A DNA stretch of 64,000 bases. It comes from Cyclina sinensis. Its lineage: Eukaryota > Mollusca > Bivalvia > Venerida > Veneridae. Of this stretch, positions 23,246 through 36,329 are shown one piece after another. Below the pieces are notes generated by a model. The model had not been told where the DNA came from. It saw only the letters and a program-made list of their open reading frames with translations, and made no database searches. How positions within the stretch are numbered: position 1 is the first letter of the stretch; each line of letters opens with the position of its first letter. The position numbers were made by a program, and so were the translations under genes. Location of the stretch: the NCBI GenBank assembly GCA_012932295.1, contig JAAONU010000001.1, positions 38,736,780-38,800,779 on the forward strand. Direction: 5' to 3'.

Positions 23246-24885
23246 ATGGCGAATAAAGAAGACAGTGACAGTGACATCGACGATATTGTTGAAAAGTTTG
23301 GCGATTTCTGTGAATGCACAGATCTTGTTAAGAGAGACAGGACCAAGTTCACCACTAAAGCTTGCAACAAACTTGTCCAAGACGCACTCAAGAAAGATTA
23401 TGGGAAGCTAGAAGTAAGCCAACGGGTAGACAGCAGTGTTTTTCCTGTCTGCAAACCTAAAACGTATGACTATTCTTTTAATTTAAAACAGTTTGTTTGA
23501 ATTTTTTCTTGTTACTTATTCTAGTTCTAATTCTTCAAGCTCCAAAATATACAACAATTATTGCTTAATAACTGAGATTCTTTGCTTAAAATAAATAATC
23601 GTCGATTCCGAACCTACATCTATCCAGAAATTGAGAAAAGCGGAGTCACCTTAGCTTAGCCACACAACAGTTACTTTGTTACGGTGACTGACTTTTGGCG
23701 AAAACTATGGTGACTATAGACCGCAGTATTGTTTCCCTTAACTGTGTCTGGTTAGTCCGATGTTTGGTTGCTCTTTACAGTGAAGATGTAAAAACGTACA
23801 GAAGTGTTCCGAATATCAACTACGGTTTGAACTCATTTAAAAGGAAGGTCTAACTATAGCGTAGTCGCTAATCGGAATATTTCTATCTAGTTTTCTCAAC
23901 TTTTAGCTAAAGAGATGCCAGACCAACAACGAACCAAACTGAGTTTTTGCGTAAGCTTATAGTTACTAAAGTGGCCTCAGTTTTCACTAAAAGTCTTCCT
24001 TAATTGTATACGTAACTGATGTTACGTCATCACCGATTCTATCCGAATTAACTGTCACAGAAGTCACAAATCTTTTTGTTTTTAACCAGTAAATATGAAC
24101 ATGCTAAACAGTGTGTCAACTTTCAAATGTTATGTCAGAGTGCTATATTTATTTTAAAAGGGCCAAGGAGATGATTGTTAATAAAGATAACGTGAAGAAA
24201 TTTGTTAATAAAACGGCTCACGAGATGGCGAAAAAGAAAACGAAAAATGAAAAATTGAAAGAGGACGATCCGGAGGTGAAAAATATTAAGAAGCACATCA
24301 AAAAGTGTATCCGTGAGAACGCCCCTCATTCAGACTCAACTGTAAGTAGTTCTATTTGTATATAACTGTTTGTATCAACTGTAACGGAATAAAAATATCA
24401 GCTTTACTTACTTTGCACCTGGTTGTTTCAGACATTCCAGAGAAAGGCTTTTCTGCGCGTTTCAGAGAAAGGCTTTCCTGTGCGTTTCAGAGAAAGGCTT
24501 TTCTGCGCGTTTCAGAGAAAGGCTTTTCTGCGCGTTACAACAATGTAAACTGGACTCTGACAGGAAAGCAGAAAAACGCGAAGAAAAGTCGCCCTGTCTC
24601 TGTCTCTTTCTCTCTCTCTCTCTGTGAATACAACAATACCTTATTATTTAATGTTCTCAGTACCTCATAATCTTATTTTTAAGCTTTTTATGTTTCCAGA
24701 AAGTTGTGAAAGTTGGCGGGGTCGATAGGTTGACGGATACCAAAGGATACACTGGCTCGCATAAAGAGAGGTTTACAGCTGAAGGAAAAGGCAAGGGAAA
24801 GGAGGGACGCGAAGATATCCACGCTAACGACGGATTTGTCGGCGGCTTTAAGGGAAAAGGCACCTATGACCAACGTAAAAAATAA
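23246..24885 (+). CDS. TPPP/p25-alpha gene 4, three coding exons
   Basis: Predicted 194-residue tubulin polymerization-promoting protein. Exons: 23246-23463, 24161-24341 and 24700-24885. Exon 1 begins with an acidic stretch ([20 protein letters not shown]) and holds [16 protein letters not shown] and [13 protein letters not shown]. Exon 2 has [20 protein letters not shown]. Exon 3 has [44 protein letters not shown]. Intron 1 is phase 2 (GTATGA...AAAAG), intron 2 phase 0 (GTAAGT...TTCCAG). The donor of intron 1 is weak, but its phase is fixed by the paralogues. Intron 2 contains a 25-bp x4 repeat. A poly(A) signal AATAAA is at 25267. Expected role: tubulin binding, microtubule bundling. Confidence 0.9.
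24435..24534 (+). repeat. 25-bp tandem repeat, four copies, inside intron 2 of TPPP gene 4
   Basis: Four units of TTTCAGAGAAAGGCTTTTCT plus GCGCG at 24435, 24460, 24485 and 24510. Each unit carries TTTCAG or TTCCAG, an acceptor-like motif upstream of the real acceptor at 24697. Confidence 0.95.
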
Positions 24886-26085
24886 ACACTTGGTCCTTTT
24901 TCGATGATCGTCAGAACTTTTTACAGTGTGCATCCTTAGAAAACGTGTGTGTAAAATAGTTTTCAGAAAATTCAAACAAAAAACATTTCGCCTTTATCAA
25001 TCTGACTTGGGTCGTTGTACACGTTTACCTTTTAAACAGAAAAACACAGAAATCGAAACTGAATAAGTTCATTGATTTAAAACAAAAGAGAAGGAATATT
25101 GTATTTTATTTCAGAGGTGTTGTTTCTTGTAAATATTCAATTTATTTATTGCAGATTATTTTCCATTTTAAAACCGAAGATGCTAACAATAGTAAGAATT
25201 CATTTTCTGAAACAAAAATGTAGATTATAAATCGTGTCTTAATATTTTGTGTGATGTAGATATTTCAATAAAGTTCCAAATTTCACTACCGAGTACTAAT
25301 TTTAGTAAAGACCCGTTAATAGTCTAACGTTGTTTTATTATTAATGAATCAGTCTTGACTCCACCTCTAAATTTTACACTTTAACTATTCATGTTTTTGC
25401 ATGATTTTGAAAATAATTAAAGAAGATAATTATCAATTGAAAAAAAAGTACTGAATAATTAGCGGATATTTACTGATCTTCTGTCACGTTTGTTTTGACT
25501 TTATGGAGTAAATGGGAAAGAGTCTTTAACATGAGTTGTCTTACACGTTTTATTGCCATTAAAAAAGGCAAACGATAATAAAATAAAATACAAATTAAAA
25601 TAAATAGATAAATAAAACAGTTTTTGAAACTGAGATAAAATTTTACAAGCATTACTCCTTAGGCGCTTGAGATTGTATGAATTACTGTACTGTAACCCAC
25701 CAGACGGAGTAAATGGCCGTAAACGGAGTAAATGAGTAAATGGTAACAATCGTGCTTTTACATTTAATATTTGTGATGTGCGCTACAAATGTATATATTA
25801 AACCGAGACAGTATTTTTTTTATCTTAAATTACCGTCTTACCTTTAGTGCACATCTTATGCAAACTCAAAAACGTGTCGGTATGAAAATATTTTGTAATA
25901 ACTTTAACTTATTTAATCGCCCTTTAATTGAATTAAACTTTTTTCATGATTGAGTTTAACTTCCGAACAGATTTTTTTTATTCAAAGGCACCGAACCTGT
26001 TTCGCAGCATCTAAAAACTTATTAATAAGGACTCTGTGGACCTTAAAAAACCCATACTGATTACTGTCGCTATATAATATAGTCT
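24886..26085. other. 3' flank of TPPP gene 4, no gene recognised
   Basis: AT-rich, with the poly(A) signal noted for gene 4. Two short echoes GGAGTAAATGG occur at 25504 and 25706. No ORF of note. Confidence 0.4.
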
Positions 26086-26089
26086 AAAC

Positions 26090-28545
26090 AATCTTGCTGC
26101 TTTAAGTCCGAGGTTATCATCGCTGAATATTCTCTAAAACAATTTTAAAACTTCTAAGGTTGTATTAGTTAAATAGTGTTGTCTAAAACAAACTTATAAT
26201 TTTCAAGTTTGTCGTCGCTTAATAATGTAGTCTAAAACAATCTTTTTACTTACAACTTCCAAGGTTGTCGTCGCCAAATGATCTTGTCTAAAACAATCTT
26301 GCAACTTACAACTTCCAAGTTGTCGTCGCAGAATGATGTTGTCTAAAACAATGCTGCAACTTACAACTTCCAAGGTTGTCGTCGTCAAATTATCTTGTCT
26401 AAAACAATCTTGCAACTTACAACTTCCAAGTTGTCGTCTCCAAATGATCTTGTCTAAAACAATCTTGTAGCTTACAACTTCCAAGCTGTCGTCGCCAAAT
26501 GATCTTGTCTAAAACAATACTGCAACTTACAACTTCCAAGGTTGTCGCCGTTTAAGATCGTAGTGTTAAATAATCTTGCTACTTACAACTGCCAAGGTTG
26601 TCGTCACTGAAAAATTGTAGTCTAAAACAATCTTGCAACTTACAACTTCCAAGGTTGTCTTCGTCAAATGATCTTAACTAAAACAATCTTGCAACTTACA
26701 ACTTCAAAGTTGTCGTCGCCAAATGATCTTGCCTAAAACAATCTTGTAGCTTACAACTTCCAAGTTGTCGTCGCGAAATGATCTTGTCTAAAACAATCTT
26801 GCAACTTACAACTTCCAAGGTTGTCGTCGCCAAATTATCTTGTCTAAAACAATGCTGCAACTTACAACTTCCAAGGTTGTCGTCGTCAAATGATCTTGTC
26901 TAAAATAATGCTGCAACTTACAACTTCCAAGTTGTCGTCGCCAAATGATCTTGTCTAAAACAATACTGCAACTTGCAACTTCCAAGGTTGTCGCCGTTTA
27001 AGATCGTAGTGTTAAATAATCTTGCTACTTTCAACCGCCAAGGTTATTGTCACTAACTAAAGGTGTCTATTACAAATTTACAATTCCAAGTTTGTCGTCG
27101 CTAAGTAAATAGTCTCAAACAATCTTTAAACTTGCAACTTCGAAGGTTGTCGTCGCTTATTAATGTTGTCTAAAACAATATTGCTACTTACAACTGCCAA
27201 GGTTATTGTAGCTAAATAATATGTTCTAAAATAATTTTGCAACTTACAACTGCAAAGCTTATCATCGCTAAATATGTAGTCTAAAACAATCTTTCTGCTT
27301 TCAATTGCAATTGTTATCGTCACTAAATTATGTAGTCTTTAAAAATCTTGCTACTTACTACTGCCAAAGTTATCGTCGTTAAATAGTGCTGTCTAAAACA
27401 ATTTTAAAACTTTCAAGGTTGTCGTCGCTTATTTATTTTTAAACCAACAACTGTCAATGCTATTGTCGCTTAAAAGTGTTGTCTAAAACAATCTTGTTAC
27501 CAACAACTGCCAGGGTTATCGTCGCTAAATAGTGTTGTCTAAAGCAATCTTGTTACCAACAACTGTCAAGGTTATCGTCGCTTAATAGTGTTGTCTAAAA
27601 CAATCTTGTTACCAACAACTGTTAAGGCTATCGTCGCTAAACAGTGTTGTCTAAAACAATCTTGTTACCAACAACTGCCAAGGCTATCGTCGCTAAACAG
27701 TGTTGTCTAAAACGATCTAGTTACATACAACTGCCAAGGTTATGGTCGCTAAACAGTGTTGTCTAAAACGATCTTGTTACCAACTACTGTCAAGGTTATC
27801 GTTGATAAACAGTGTTGTCTTAAACGATCTTGTTTCTAACAACTGCCAAGGCTATCGTCGCTAAACAGTGTTGTCAAAACAATCTAGCAACTTACAACTG
27901 CCAAGGTTAACATAGCTAAATAATGTAGCCTTAAACAATCTTACAATCATCGTTGGATACCCACTTCCAACCCATTACGTTACTCTCCACACAATGTAGT
28001 AATAACGGAATAAGGTACTGTGGGTATCCGACGATGTCTTGCAACTTATAACTACCAAAGTTATCCTTCGCTAAATAATAGTGTTTAAAAAAAATCTTTC
28101 TACTTATAACTGCCAAGGTTATCGTCGCTAAAGAATGTTGTCTCTAACAATCTTGCTTCTTACAAGTGTTAAGATTATTGTCGCTAAATAATGTTGTCTA
28201 AAACAATCTTGCCTCTTATAACTGCCAAGGTTATCGTCACTTTAAAATGTTGTCTAAAACAAACTTGCAGCATTCAACTTCTAAGATTTGCGTCGCTTAT
28301 TATTGTCTTAAAACAATCATGCTTCTTAATAATTACAACTGCCTTGGTTATCGTTGCTAAGTAATTTTGTCTAAAACAAACTCGCTACTTACAACTGCCA
28401 AACTTATCGTCGCTAAAAAATGTTTTCTGAAACAATCTTGCTACTTAAACCTGCTAAGGTTATCGTCGCTAAATAATGTAGTCTAAAACAGTCATGCAAC
28501 TTACAATTGCCAAATTGTTGTTGCTCAGTAATGTAGTATACAGCA
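26090..28545 (+). repeat. 56-bp satellite array, about 44 copies, with higher-order units
   Basis: The unit contains GTCGTCGCCAAATGATCTTG, TCTAAAACAATCTTGCAACT and TACAACTTCCAAGGTT. A distinctive variant with GCCGTTTAAGATCGTAGTG appears at 26547 and 26993, 446 bp apart (about eight units), indicating duplication of a multi-unit block. Copies from 27.4 kb on use GTTACCAACAACTG and TAAACAGTGTTG instead. An interruption at about 27940-28040 holds an inverted pair of GTTGGATACCCAC / GTGGGTATCCGAC. No credible coding. Confidence 0.94.
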
Positions 28546-31500
28546 ATCCCATCTAGATTTAATGGATGACCTGGAGATAGTTATCAACAATGAGTAGTAA
28601 TTGGTCCTTTTAGGAAAATTGCAAATTGATATCTATAGGAGTACAGTGTTCATTATACATTCATCTCGAGGGATAAAATTATTGACCTATTAAATGTTAT
28701 AGACTTGGTCAAGTTAGAAATACTTTTGCATCTATGCCAAGAGAGTTAAGCAGATATGATATATCGAAAACACATTATGTGCCTTTCATCATTTTCTAGG
28801 GATTGATTATCAATTATACATGACTAAAATCCAATGGCTTTCAGAAGCGTTCAAAATTCATGTATACAGGAACTGGAATGCGATAAAAAAATAAGTGAAA
28901 TAAAAAGTCTTTCTATCATCGTTCATTCGATAAGTGGATTAAGGATGTAACATCTAAATTATAAATATGAAAAACGTTCTCGTAACATTTTACAAGCAGG
29001 ATTGGGTCTCACGATGGATATTCAGTTATTGATATCACCAACTAACCTTTTGGTATTAAGATATTAAGCGGAAAGTCGCCCTTCTATTGTCCTGTACGTT
29101 TGATTAGTGGTTGACATTATATTTTGTCCAATCACATTCCAGTATTTTTCAAATTCGCTGACAGATGAAATTCGTCGAAATGGTACGTAAAATTTGACAG
29201 TTATTTACAAAACAAATGTATTCATGTTATTCAGCCAAACATTCTGTCACTGCATTTTTACCAAGCCATTTCGTTCTTTTGCTACTCCGGTAATCTAGAT
29301 CTATCGATGTGGCTGATGTTATACGGTATACATCGGAACTGTTCCCTAGATACATGTACATTATACAGAACTGTGGAGCTATTTTTCTGGCTTGACAATA
29401 TTTGCTGAAATAATCAATAGCGCTCTAATATAAGGACAGAAGTCACGTGACACAAATATTTACAGAAAAATTCTAGGTCTTCTGGAATTCGGCTAAAAGG
29501 TGGTTTAAAGGATTCGTGCAACTAATAACGGTGAGTGTTTTTGATATACTTAGGTACCGGTAAGACATGAATTCAGATAATAATTAAAGTCCTATGCAAT
29601 ATATATGAAATATGCATGGTATATAGGCCTGCAATGCGAATTTCTTTACAGTTAAACGGCATAATGGCATGATAATTTCGCAACATTCATTACACCAGCA
29701 GTTCTTAGAATGCGTTCAAGGGATTGACGAGGATTAAATGATGGTTATCAACAGAATGATTGACTGAATTAATAACAAAAGTTATCAAAACTGTATTCAA
29801 CTAATGATGAAAATTGCTCGAGTTTGTCATAGTTCTATTTTCCTGTGAATATATGAAGTGCAAGGCCAGCCAACGAGAACAGACATAAAGAAAAAAGCAA
29901 AAAAAATGTTTTTGTCTTAGAAATTAACTACGTCTGTAAAACATATGTGTTTCATTGCATTCTGGAAAATGATCTTGGCACGATATCGAACAAACCATGT
30001 AAAACATACCTCAATGCTGAATTGTATCTACAGGTACTCATATTTAAATCTACAGAGTACTTGTCAATACATTTTAAGACCAGTAACAAAACTTTGCTTA
30101 ACTAAGGAGAAACTCTTTCTTAAACGTATTCAAAGCTATAATATATCTGATACAAAGGGGTCTCGTCTGCTCAGCTTGACCCTGTTTTATTTAGTCAGTT
30201 TTTTTTTAATTATTGTTTTGTAAAACATTCTATGGATATAACATGGAATGTGATTAATGATTTTTGAAGTTATGAAGTTATTTATGAAGTACTTTCCACA
30301 TGTAGATATTCTAGTGCCGCGCTTAATATACGAATATACATAAGCGATTCATTAGCCAAAATGTTAATCATTTATTATTGACGTATGAAGCAACAGCTTG
30401 GAAAACTATGCGATGCTACAAGCATTTCTTTAAGTGTAAGATCTCTAGCAGCTCGTGCTGCGCAAGTGCATGACACTGGTAAATGTAATGTTCCTTGCAG
30501 TCATTTTTATGCGATCTATTTATTCTTAACCAACATCCGTTTATAAATAAGTACAGATATTATCAGGTGCCCCGTTTCCAGCATCTCTTAACTGATGTTC
30601 CAGCCGATATAAATGGAGCATTATTGATTTTGGAACACAGAACTGCCGGGGTTTCCCGCCGATTTATTCCTCACTGTAGAGAAACTGCTACAATAGTTTC
30701 TGTGTAAATAGATGTTCACAGCTGATACAGCAGATAAATGAATTCATCTTTTATTAGCAAAAAGACCAAGTCGCTCCTAGTTGTGACCATTACAAAACAG
30801 GCTTTTATAGACATTTCCTAGACGTATTACATTTCAGATACTTTAATCAACATTGAACATTTAATGTTTACTAGTATTCTGTATGCAATTAAGTTTTAAT
30901 AGTTTCAAAAATATGATTTCAATGAAGTTCAATTTCCACAGTTTATAATTTTGTTATTGAAAAAGAAAACAACACGTTTGTTCAAATACAATGAATCAAA
31001 CTATAGATATAGGTTTTGAAAGATAGAAAGCATGCCGTTTCTATGGAAAAAGTTCACGCCGCATTATAATTACAGCTGTAACATATTCAAGAGAGTGGCC
31101 CAGCTGCTTCCTTTTAATATAAGTTAGCTCGAAACTTACAGCGTAGCAATTATATATCCGTAGATGAATCATAGGAAAACGCCTACATGTTTTCTTTACT
31201 GATGATAGATTAAGTGGTAACACTACATCGTAAGTGGTTCATTGATTTTGAGTAGTTACTTTTTTGCGATAATGGATTTATTTCATTCATGGGAAACAAA
31301 ACATGAATTGTAAAGTTTAATTTCAGTTGTTTATGAAATGCTTTTGTTCATTTTTGGAAGGTTAACTAAATTTATCTTGTTTTTTTTTCGGAATTTTAGT
31401 TCGTATGATAAAACAGGATGTCATCTTTTCCTTACGTTAATGCGACCTTTCTAAGTGTGCATCAAAAGTTATCCGGAAAAAAAAAAAACATGTGAAAAAC

Positions 31501-31627
31501 GAGGAAGTATATTGACGACAGTTTCGGGTCTCATTTTATTAATGTTCCGTTTTGTTTAACTGTTTTCATACACACTTATGAAAGATGAAGACAATTTGTT
31601 TAATACAGGCTTCTTTGTTTAGGTAAG
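28546..31627. other. Upstream region of TPPP gene 5, no coding gene recognised
   Basis: No supported coding exon in about 3 kb. A stretch near 29440-29532 ending AATAACG|GTGAGT could be a noncoding first exon with its donor, but this is only motif-based. A short ORF at 30495-30707 has no recognisable family. Confidence 0.35.
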
Positions 31628-33927
31628 ATGGCGACAAGCGGCCAGGATAAACCAGCCAAACAAGATGGAGATGTTGGGGACGCCACTGACTCCGCTTCCG
31701 GGGGACCGTCTCAAAGTGATGACGCCGATGTAGATTTGTGTGAAAAATTCGCAGCCTTCTGTGACGTTAAAACTAAAGACCATTTTACGACCAGAGCTTG
31801 CAACAAACTAGTGAAAGACTGCTTGGAGGACCATTTTAAATTTAAGAAAGTGATTCTGACCAACAGGGTTGATTCTAGTGTGTTCTCAAAGTGTAAAGAG
31901 AAGAACAAACCGTAAGTTCAAATAGTTCTACCATTTACTATTTGAAATACTAGTAGCTCTCATTTAAGTCGAAAATATTTAGTTTTCTTGCTCTACTAAA
32001 GTACTAAACTTCAGAGGCAAACGGTTCATTTTTGTGACTTCATCGTTCGTAAGTCTGAGCTATATTGACATTTTTGTCATTTTGTTACCTTTATCATTAT
32101 CTCCTTAGAGCCCCAAATCCTGATGGTATTAAATGCTACTAAGACTCAGACCACGGTGGTACAAATCTCTCTAGAGACCAAAATCTAACCGGTGCTCGTA
32201 TTTCTAGAGGCTCAATTCGTGATGTTGCAATCTCTATAGACCCATATCACGTCATGAAGGTACAAATCTCCAATCCTGGTTGAATTAGTCACTTGAGAAA
32301 AAAATCCCAAGTCTGTCGTGCGTGGTCACTATTCGAAGGTGAACAGACTGTTTCACAGGTGTCACATGACGTATACATTCAAGACAGATGGTTGACAGCA
32401 TAGATGGTAGGTCTTCTTACCTTTGATATAGCTAACTGAGTGCAAACGACCCAGATATTGAACTTTCAAAGCAAACAAATCAAAGGATAGAAAAAAAGGG
32501 TCCCTCTGTTCTAATAATGTACTCTGTAGTCTAATGCTTGACGAAGATCTTTATCCTTTCAGGCACATGGTAGTAAACAAGGACAGCTGCGAGAAATTTC
32601 TACGATTTACTGCACATGAATTCGCCAAACTGAAAACTGGCAATGAGAAATTGGGTGCAGATGATCCAGAAGTTGGTAAAATGTATGATAAGGTTAAAGA
32701 TAAAATAAAAAAATCCACTGGACCAAAAATAAAGACTGTGGTAAGAAAATATGTTCCATGTTGTTTATTCAGTACCGTGAACACTGCAAACAGCCCGAAA
32801 ATTTTGAAAATATTTAAGAAATTTTCAAGGAGTGAGATAATGTCGGTACTTCTATCTGGTTTCAAACTTCAACATACGATATGCAAGTACATGGGTCGTT
32901 TTTAAATACAATTTTGCCATAAATAATATATTACTTCATAAAAGTCATTCAATTCCTGTTCGACTCGACTTGAATATAAAATATTGGATCAGTCAGAAAT
33001 TTTCTTCGTTTTGTTTTATCTGCCAGAAAAAATTCTGTTATAATATTTTATCTGAGTTCTTTATTATCTACAAAATTGATAACCTTTCTGCGCAAGCGTT
33101 AGTACTTATCAATCATAGATCTCTTTGAAGATATAGGAAAACCAGGTGTATAAATAGAACTCCCTATACCATCGTAGACACTAACTAGCCGAGAACAAAC
33201 ATTATATGAACACAAATCAGAATTATAAGGTGCTTTAACTGCTAAAAGCGAATACAATATAGAAATGAAGGCACTTACTTCCATTTGCACATGGAAGTCT
33301 CAGTTTTTATTTGCGTTTAGTTTTTCAAACTATGATTTTATAGTTGCAATTTTCAAAATGAGTGATTTTCTAGGTGCACATTGAAAAGACACTTTCCAGA
33401 AAACTGAAAGCTTTTCGGTGTATAAATAAATTGTCACCATGGAGACATGATATTGCAAGCAAAAAACCACGATGTTTAAGGGTCGACTTTGTTCTTTCGC
33501 ATTTCGCCCGAAAGCACATATTTCGTGCAAATAAATATATTTTCTAAAACTTCGTAAGCGTTGAAAAAAACCTTATCATGAATTTGTGGCTTTATTAATG
33601 TACAAATTTTTTTTTCAAATTCTATTAAATATATTATCACGTACAGAAACTTGGTCAATGCATGTTTAAGTCTTTGTTTTTTTTTTTCTGATAGAAAGAC
33701 ATGTTAAACATGCATGTTTTTTCCTCTATTTTTAGAAACAGTCTGCTACAGGTAATGTTGAGGGCCTTACTGATACGAAGAAATATACGGGATCCCACAA
33801 GTTACGTTTTGATGAGACGGGGAAAGGGCGTGGCAAGGCGGGGCGTTCTGACGAGGCGAAAAAATCAGGATATGTTGCAAACTATAAGGATGAGGGGACA
33901 TTTGATGAAAAGAAAAGCAAGGATTGA
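31628..33927 (+). CDS. TPPP/p25-alpha gene 5 with acidic N-terminal extension
   Basis: Predicted 217-residue protein, the longest of the cluster. Exons: 31628-31911, 32563-32740 and 33736-33927. The first ~38 residues (MATSGQDKPAKQDGDVGD... then QSDDADVDL) are acidic, Ser/Gly-rich and probably disordered, analogous to the N-terminal extension of vertebrate TPPP1. The p25-alpha part follows: CEKFAAFCDV, TTRACNKLVKD, NRVDSSVFSKCK; exon 2 has NKDSCEKFLRFTAHEFAKLK and ADDPEVGKMYDKVKDK; exon 3 has GLTDTKKYTGSHKLRFDETG, GKGRGKAGR, SGYVANYKDEGTFDEKK. Intron 1 is phase 2 (GTAAGT..TTTCAG), intron 2 phase 0 (GTAAGA..TTTTTAG). Expected tubulin/microtubule binding; the N-terminal Ser/Asp region could be phosphorylated (inference). 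Confidence 0.9.
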
Positions 33928-34465
33928 ATGCATGGATATGTTATTACTTGATTTTTATTATTATATTATTTTATAAATCAAACGGTTCATCTGTAACTTT
34001 TATTTCTTGGAAAGAGATGTTTGATAATGGTTTTACCAGTGTTCGTGTTTCAGATTTTATAATTCAAACAATCATTTCATCTAACGCCCTCAACGCAATA
34101 AGAGGAGTGTGCCAGTTTTCCAAACCTAAGTTGACCCAGGACCTCAATATAGGCCCTGGTTGACCCCAAAGCATTTTGTAACCAACTCCGACCTCATATA
34201 AACACTATGGCTTCCAATTTCCTATATTAATTATGTGTTAAGTTTGACATATTCTAAGATAGACAAATTAGTAAATTGTTTTGTTTGTTGCGGCTTAAGA
34301 AATAACACCAGAATTGGTTTAAGGAATTTATATTACATGTGTCATGTTGAATTCTAAAATTGAGATGGATAGCAAAATCATTAACTAATGGGCAGTTTCG
34401 TGACATGAAAAGAGAAAAGTTGTTACAGATTTGTTCTTGAAGTTATAATTGTTTATTTTCTAATC
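33928..34465. other. 3' flank of TPPP gene 5
   Basis: AT-rich presumed 3' UTR and downstream DNA. No clear AATAAA close to the stop and no further coding. Confidence 0.35.
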
Positions 34466-36313
34466 TTAAAGGTCATGTGACACGAATTTTTGACCTCGAA
34501 ATTTTCATATGAGCGAAAAATATATATCTAACTAGGACAGTTTAACAAAATTCCGCAGGTAATTTTCATCTTAAAGATGTTTTTATAGCAAATTAAAATC
34601 CATATTTTACGCACTTGGTCGCGCGCACCTGTCATGAGCGAAACCGGAAGTGACGCACATTTATCCCTTGCCACTTGACACAGCTGCCTGGATTGTTAAC
34701 AAAAACTTAAAAATTATGAAATTATTATATAGTTAAAAAAAAGCAAAATTGAACAAGTTAGGCTAACAACATGAATATAAATTGAAGATTTGTTAAATAA
34801 ATAATTTGAAATTTTGATGGAATTACGAAGCCAATGAGCAATATTATAGAGATGCTAGTTAAATCAGGGTTATAAAATTAAAAGATACATCAGTGAAAAT
34901 ATCTAGAGATATTTTTCAAGTAACTGATCCAAAAAGATTTTGAACATGCTTATTTTATTCGATGCAGTTTTTTTGAAAGACTTGATTAACTTACTCCAAT
35001 CGAGAGATTTTTTTCCATAAAAACCTTTTCCTTACAGTGATCTGTTGCTTATTTGTCTTTTGTATATTTTGCCTGAGGTACGTGTAAGTAATCTTTGACT
35101 AGATCTATGATTCTTTTTTCATTATAAATGCATATTTTTTTATTCGTTCTACATTTTATTTGGAAAACAAAAAAATAATGATCAGAGAACAACTTATATG
35201 AAGATGCTCTAAAAACTATATCAAAATCATGTTTTTTATTCCTTTTTTATTTTTTGTTAAATTTGTTCACATTTAGAAGTCGAATGATTTTTACTTTCAT
35301 CATAAATAGATCCATTACATTTAATCATCTTATTAAAATATGTATCTGCATGGAAGCTTCTTAACAAAAAATCATTCAGACATGTTAATTGGAACAAGAT
35401 ATTACATAATGTTTTCACAAGTGTGACTGATCAAAAGTAATTCAATCAATTTGTAAGATCACTTGCCCTTAAATTTCGCTATTTGTCTCAACTTTATCAT
35501 TGATTGGGTCATAAAAAAGTTAATTGCTTTGTTTTGACAGCTATGCAGAATATACAAGGGTCCGATTTGGGCAGGTTAATTTGCATAAATCCCACAGAAT
35601 AAGGCGTGATTTATGGATCTTTGACATTTCATTGGATATTAATTTATAAGCAGACACAAATTTCTACTTGATGGACATGCCATATTATTATTTTTCAAAC
35701 AATATCCCGACGTGAAAATACACTGTAGTGTGAATTTCCATTCCAGTGAAACAAATGTTAACACATAAGATCACCTAAATTCACTTCAATTTTACTACAC
35801 TTAAATGAAAAAGAATTTGTTTATGACGTAAACATCTAGTGAGGAAGTGTTTTATATAGAACCACAACATGGAGGAAATTGGAATATTTACTAATTTTTA
35901 TTAAGGTAAAATTAATTGTTCTCCCGGCACAAAGTTTGAATTTACTCATAAAAATCGAGAAGTAAATCATTATTTTATTTTATTTACAATTTATAGCATG
36001 TTTTTTTTTATAAGTTTGCCTTTACCGTGTTTCTTGCACTTGTGGTTTAGTATTATTTTTCATTTAAAAACGGATGTGTTATGAGCAGTGTAATTCTGCA
36101 CTACTGCCTGGTACAGTAGGGATAAATCTACGTCACAGCCAAAATTGTGGCGGAAACTACCGATGTCGGAACGGAAACAGCCGATCATCAAAAACACGTT
36201 TTTTCTTATCAAAAGCAATATTTTCATAATTTCGCAATTAAACCATTTTAATCAGTACATTATGATTATTTTGAATAGACAAAGTTGCTATAGTCGTGTC
36301 ACATGACCTTTAA
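34466..36313. mobile_element. TTAA-flanked non-autonomous DNA element, 1.85 kb
   Basis: The left end TTAAAGGTCATGTGACACGA is the exact reverse complement of the right end at 36294-36313, so there is a perfect 20-bp inverted repeat including TTAA. Weaker inverted similarity continues about 200 bp inward (GACGCACATTTATCCCTTG on the left, the complement of GGGATAAATCTACGTC on the right). The inside is very AT-rich with no ORF above 60 codons. A cut-and-paste-type element lacking a transposase; superfamily not assigned. Confidence 0.85.
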
Positions 36314-36329
36314 TAAATTAAGCAGGCAT

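Noticed and set aside
26203..27323. Minus-strand ORFs across the 56-bp satellite
   Set aside because: Explained by repetition; interrupted at irregular units, no recognisable domain.
2625..29450. CACGTG E-box-like hexamers at about 2629, 15391, 21150 and 29441, some upstream of TPPP genes near donor-like GTAAGT sites
   Set aside because: About six such hexamers are expected by chance in 64 kb of this composition, and others lie at unrelated places, so no common promoter element is claimed.
30495..30707. 70-codon plus-strand ORF upstream of TPPP gene 5
   Set aside because: No recognised family and no clear splice link; could be part of a repeat.
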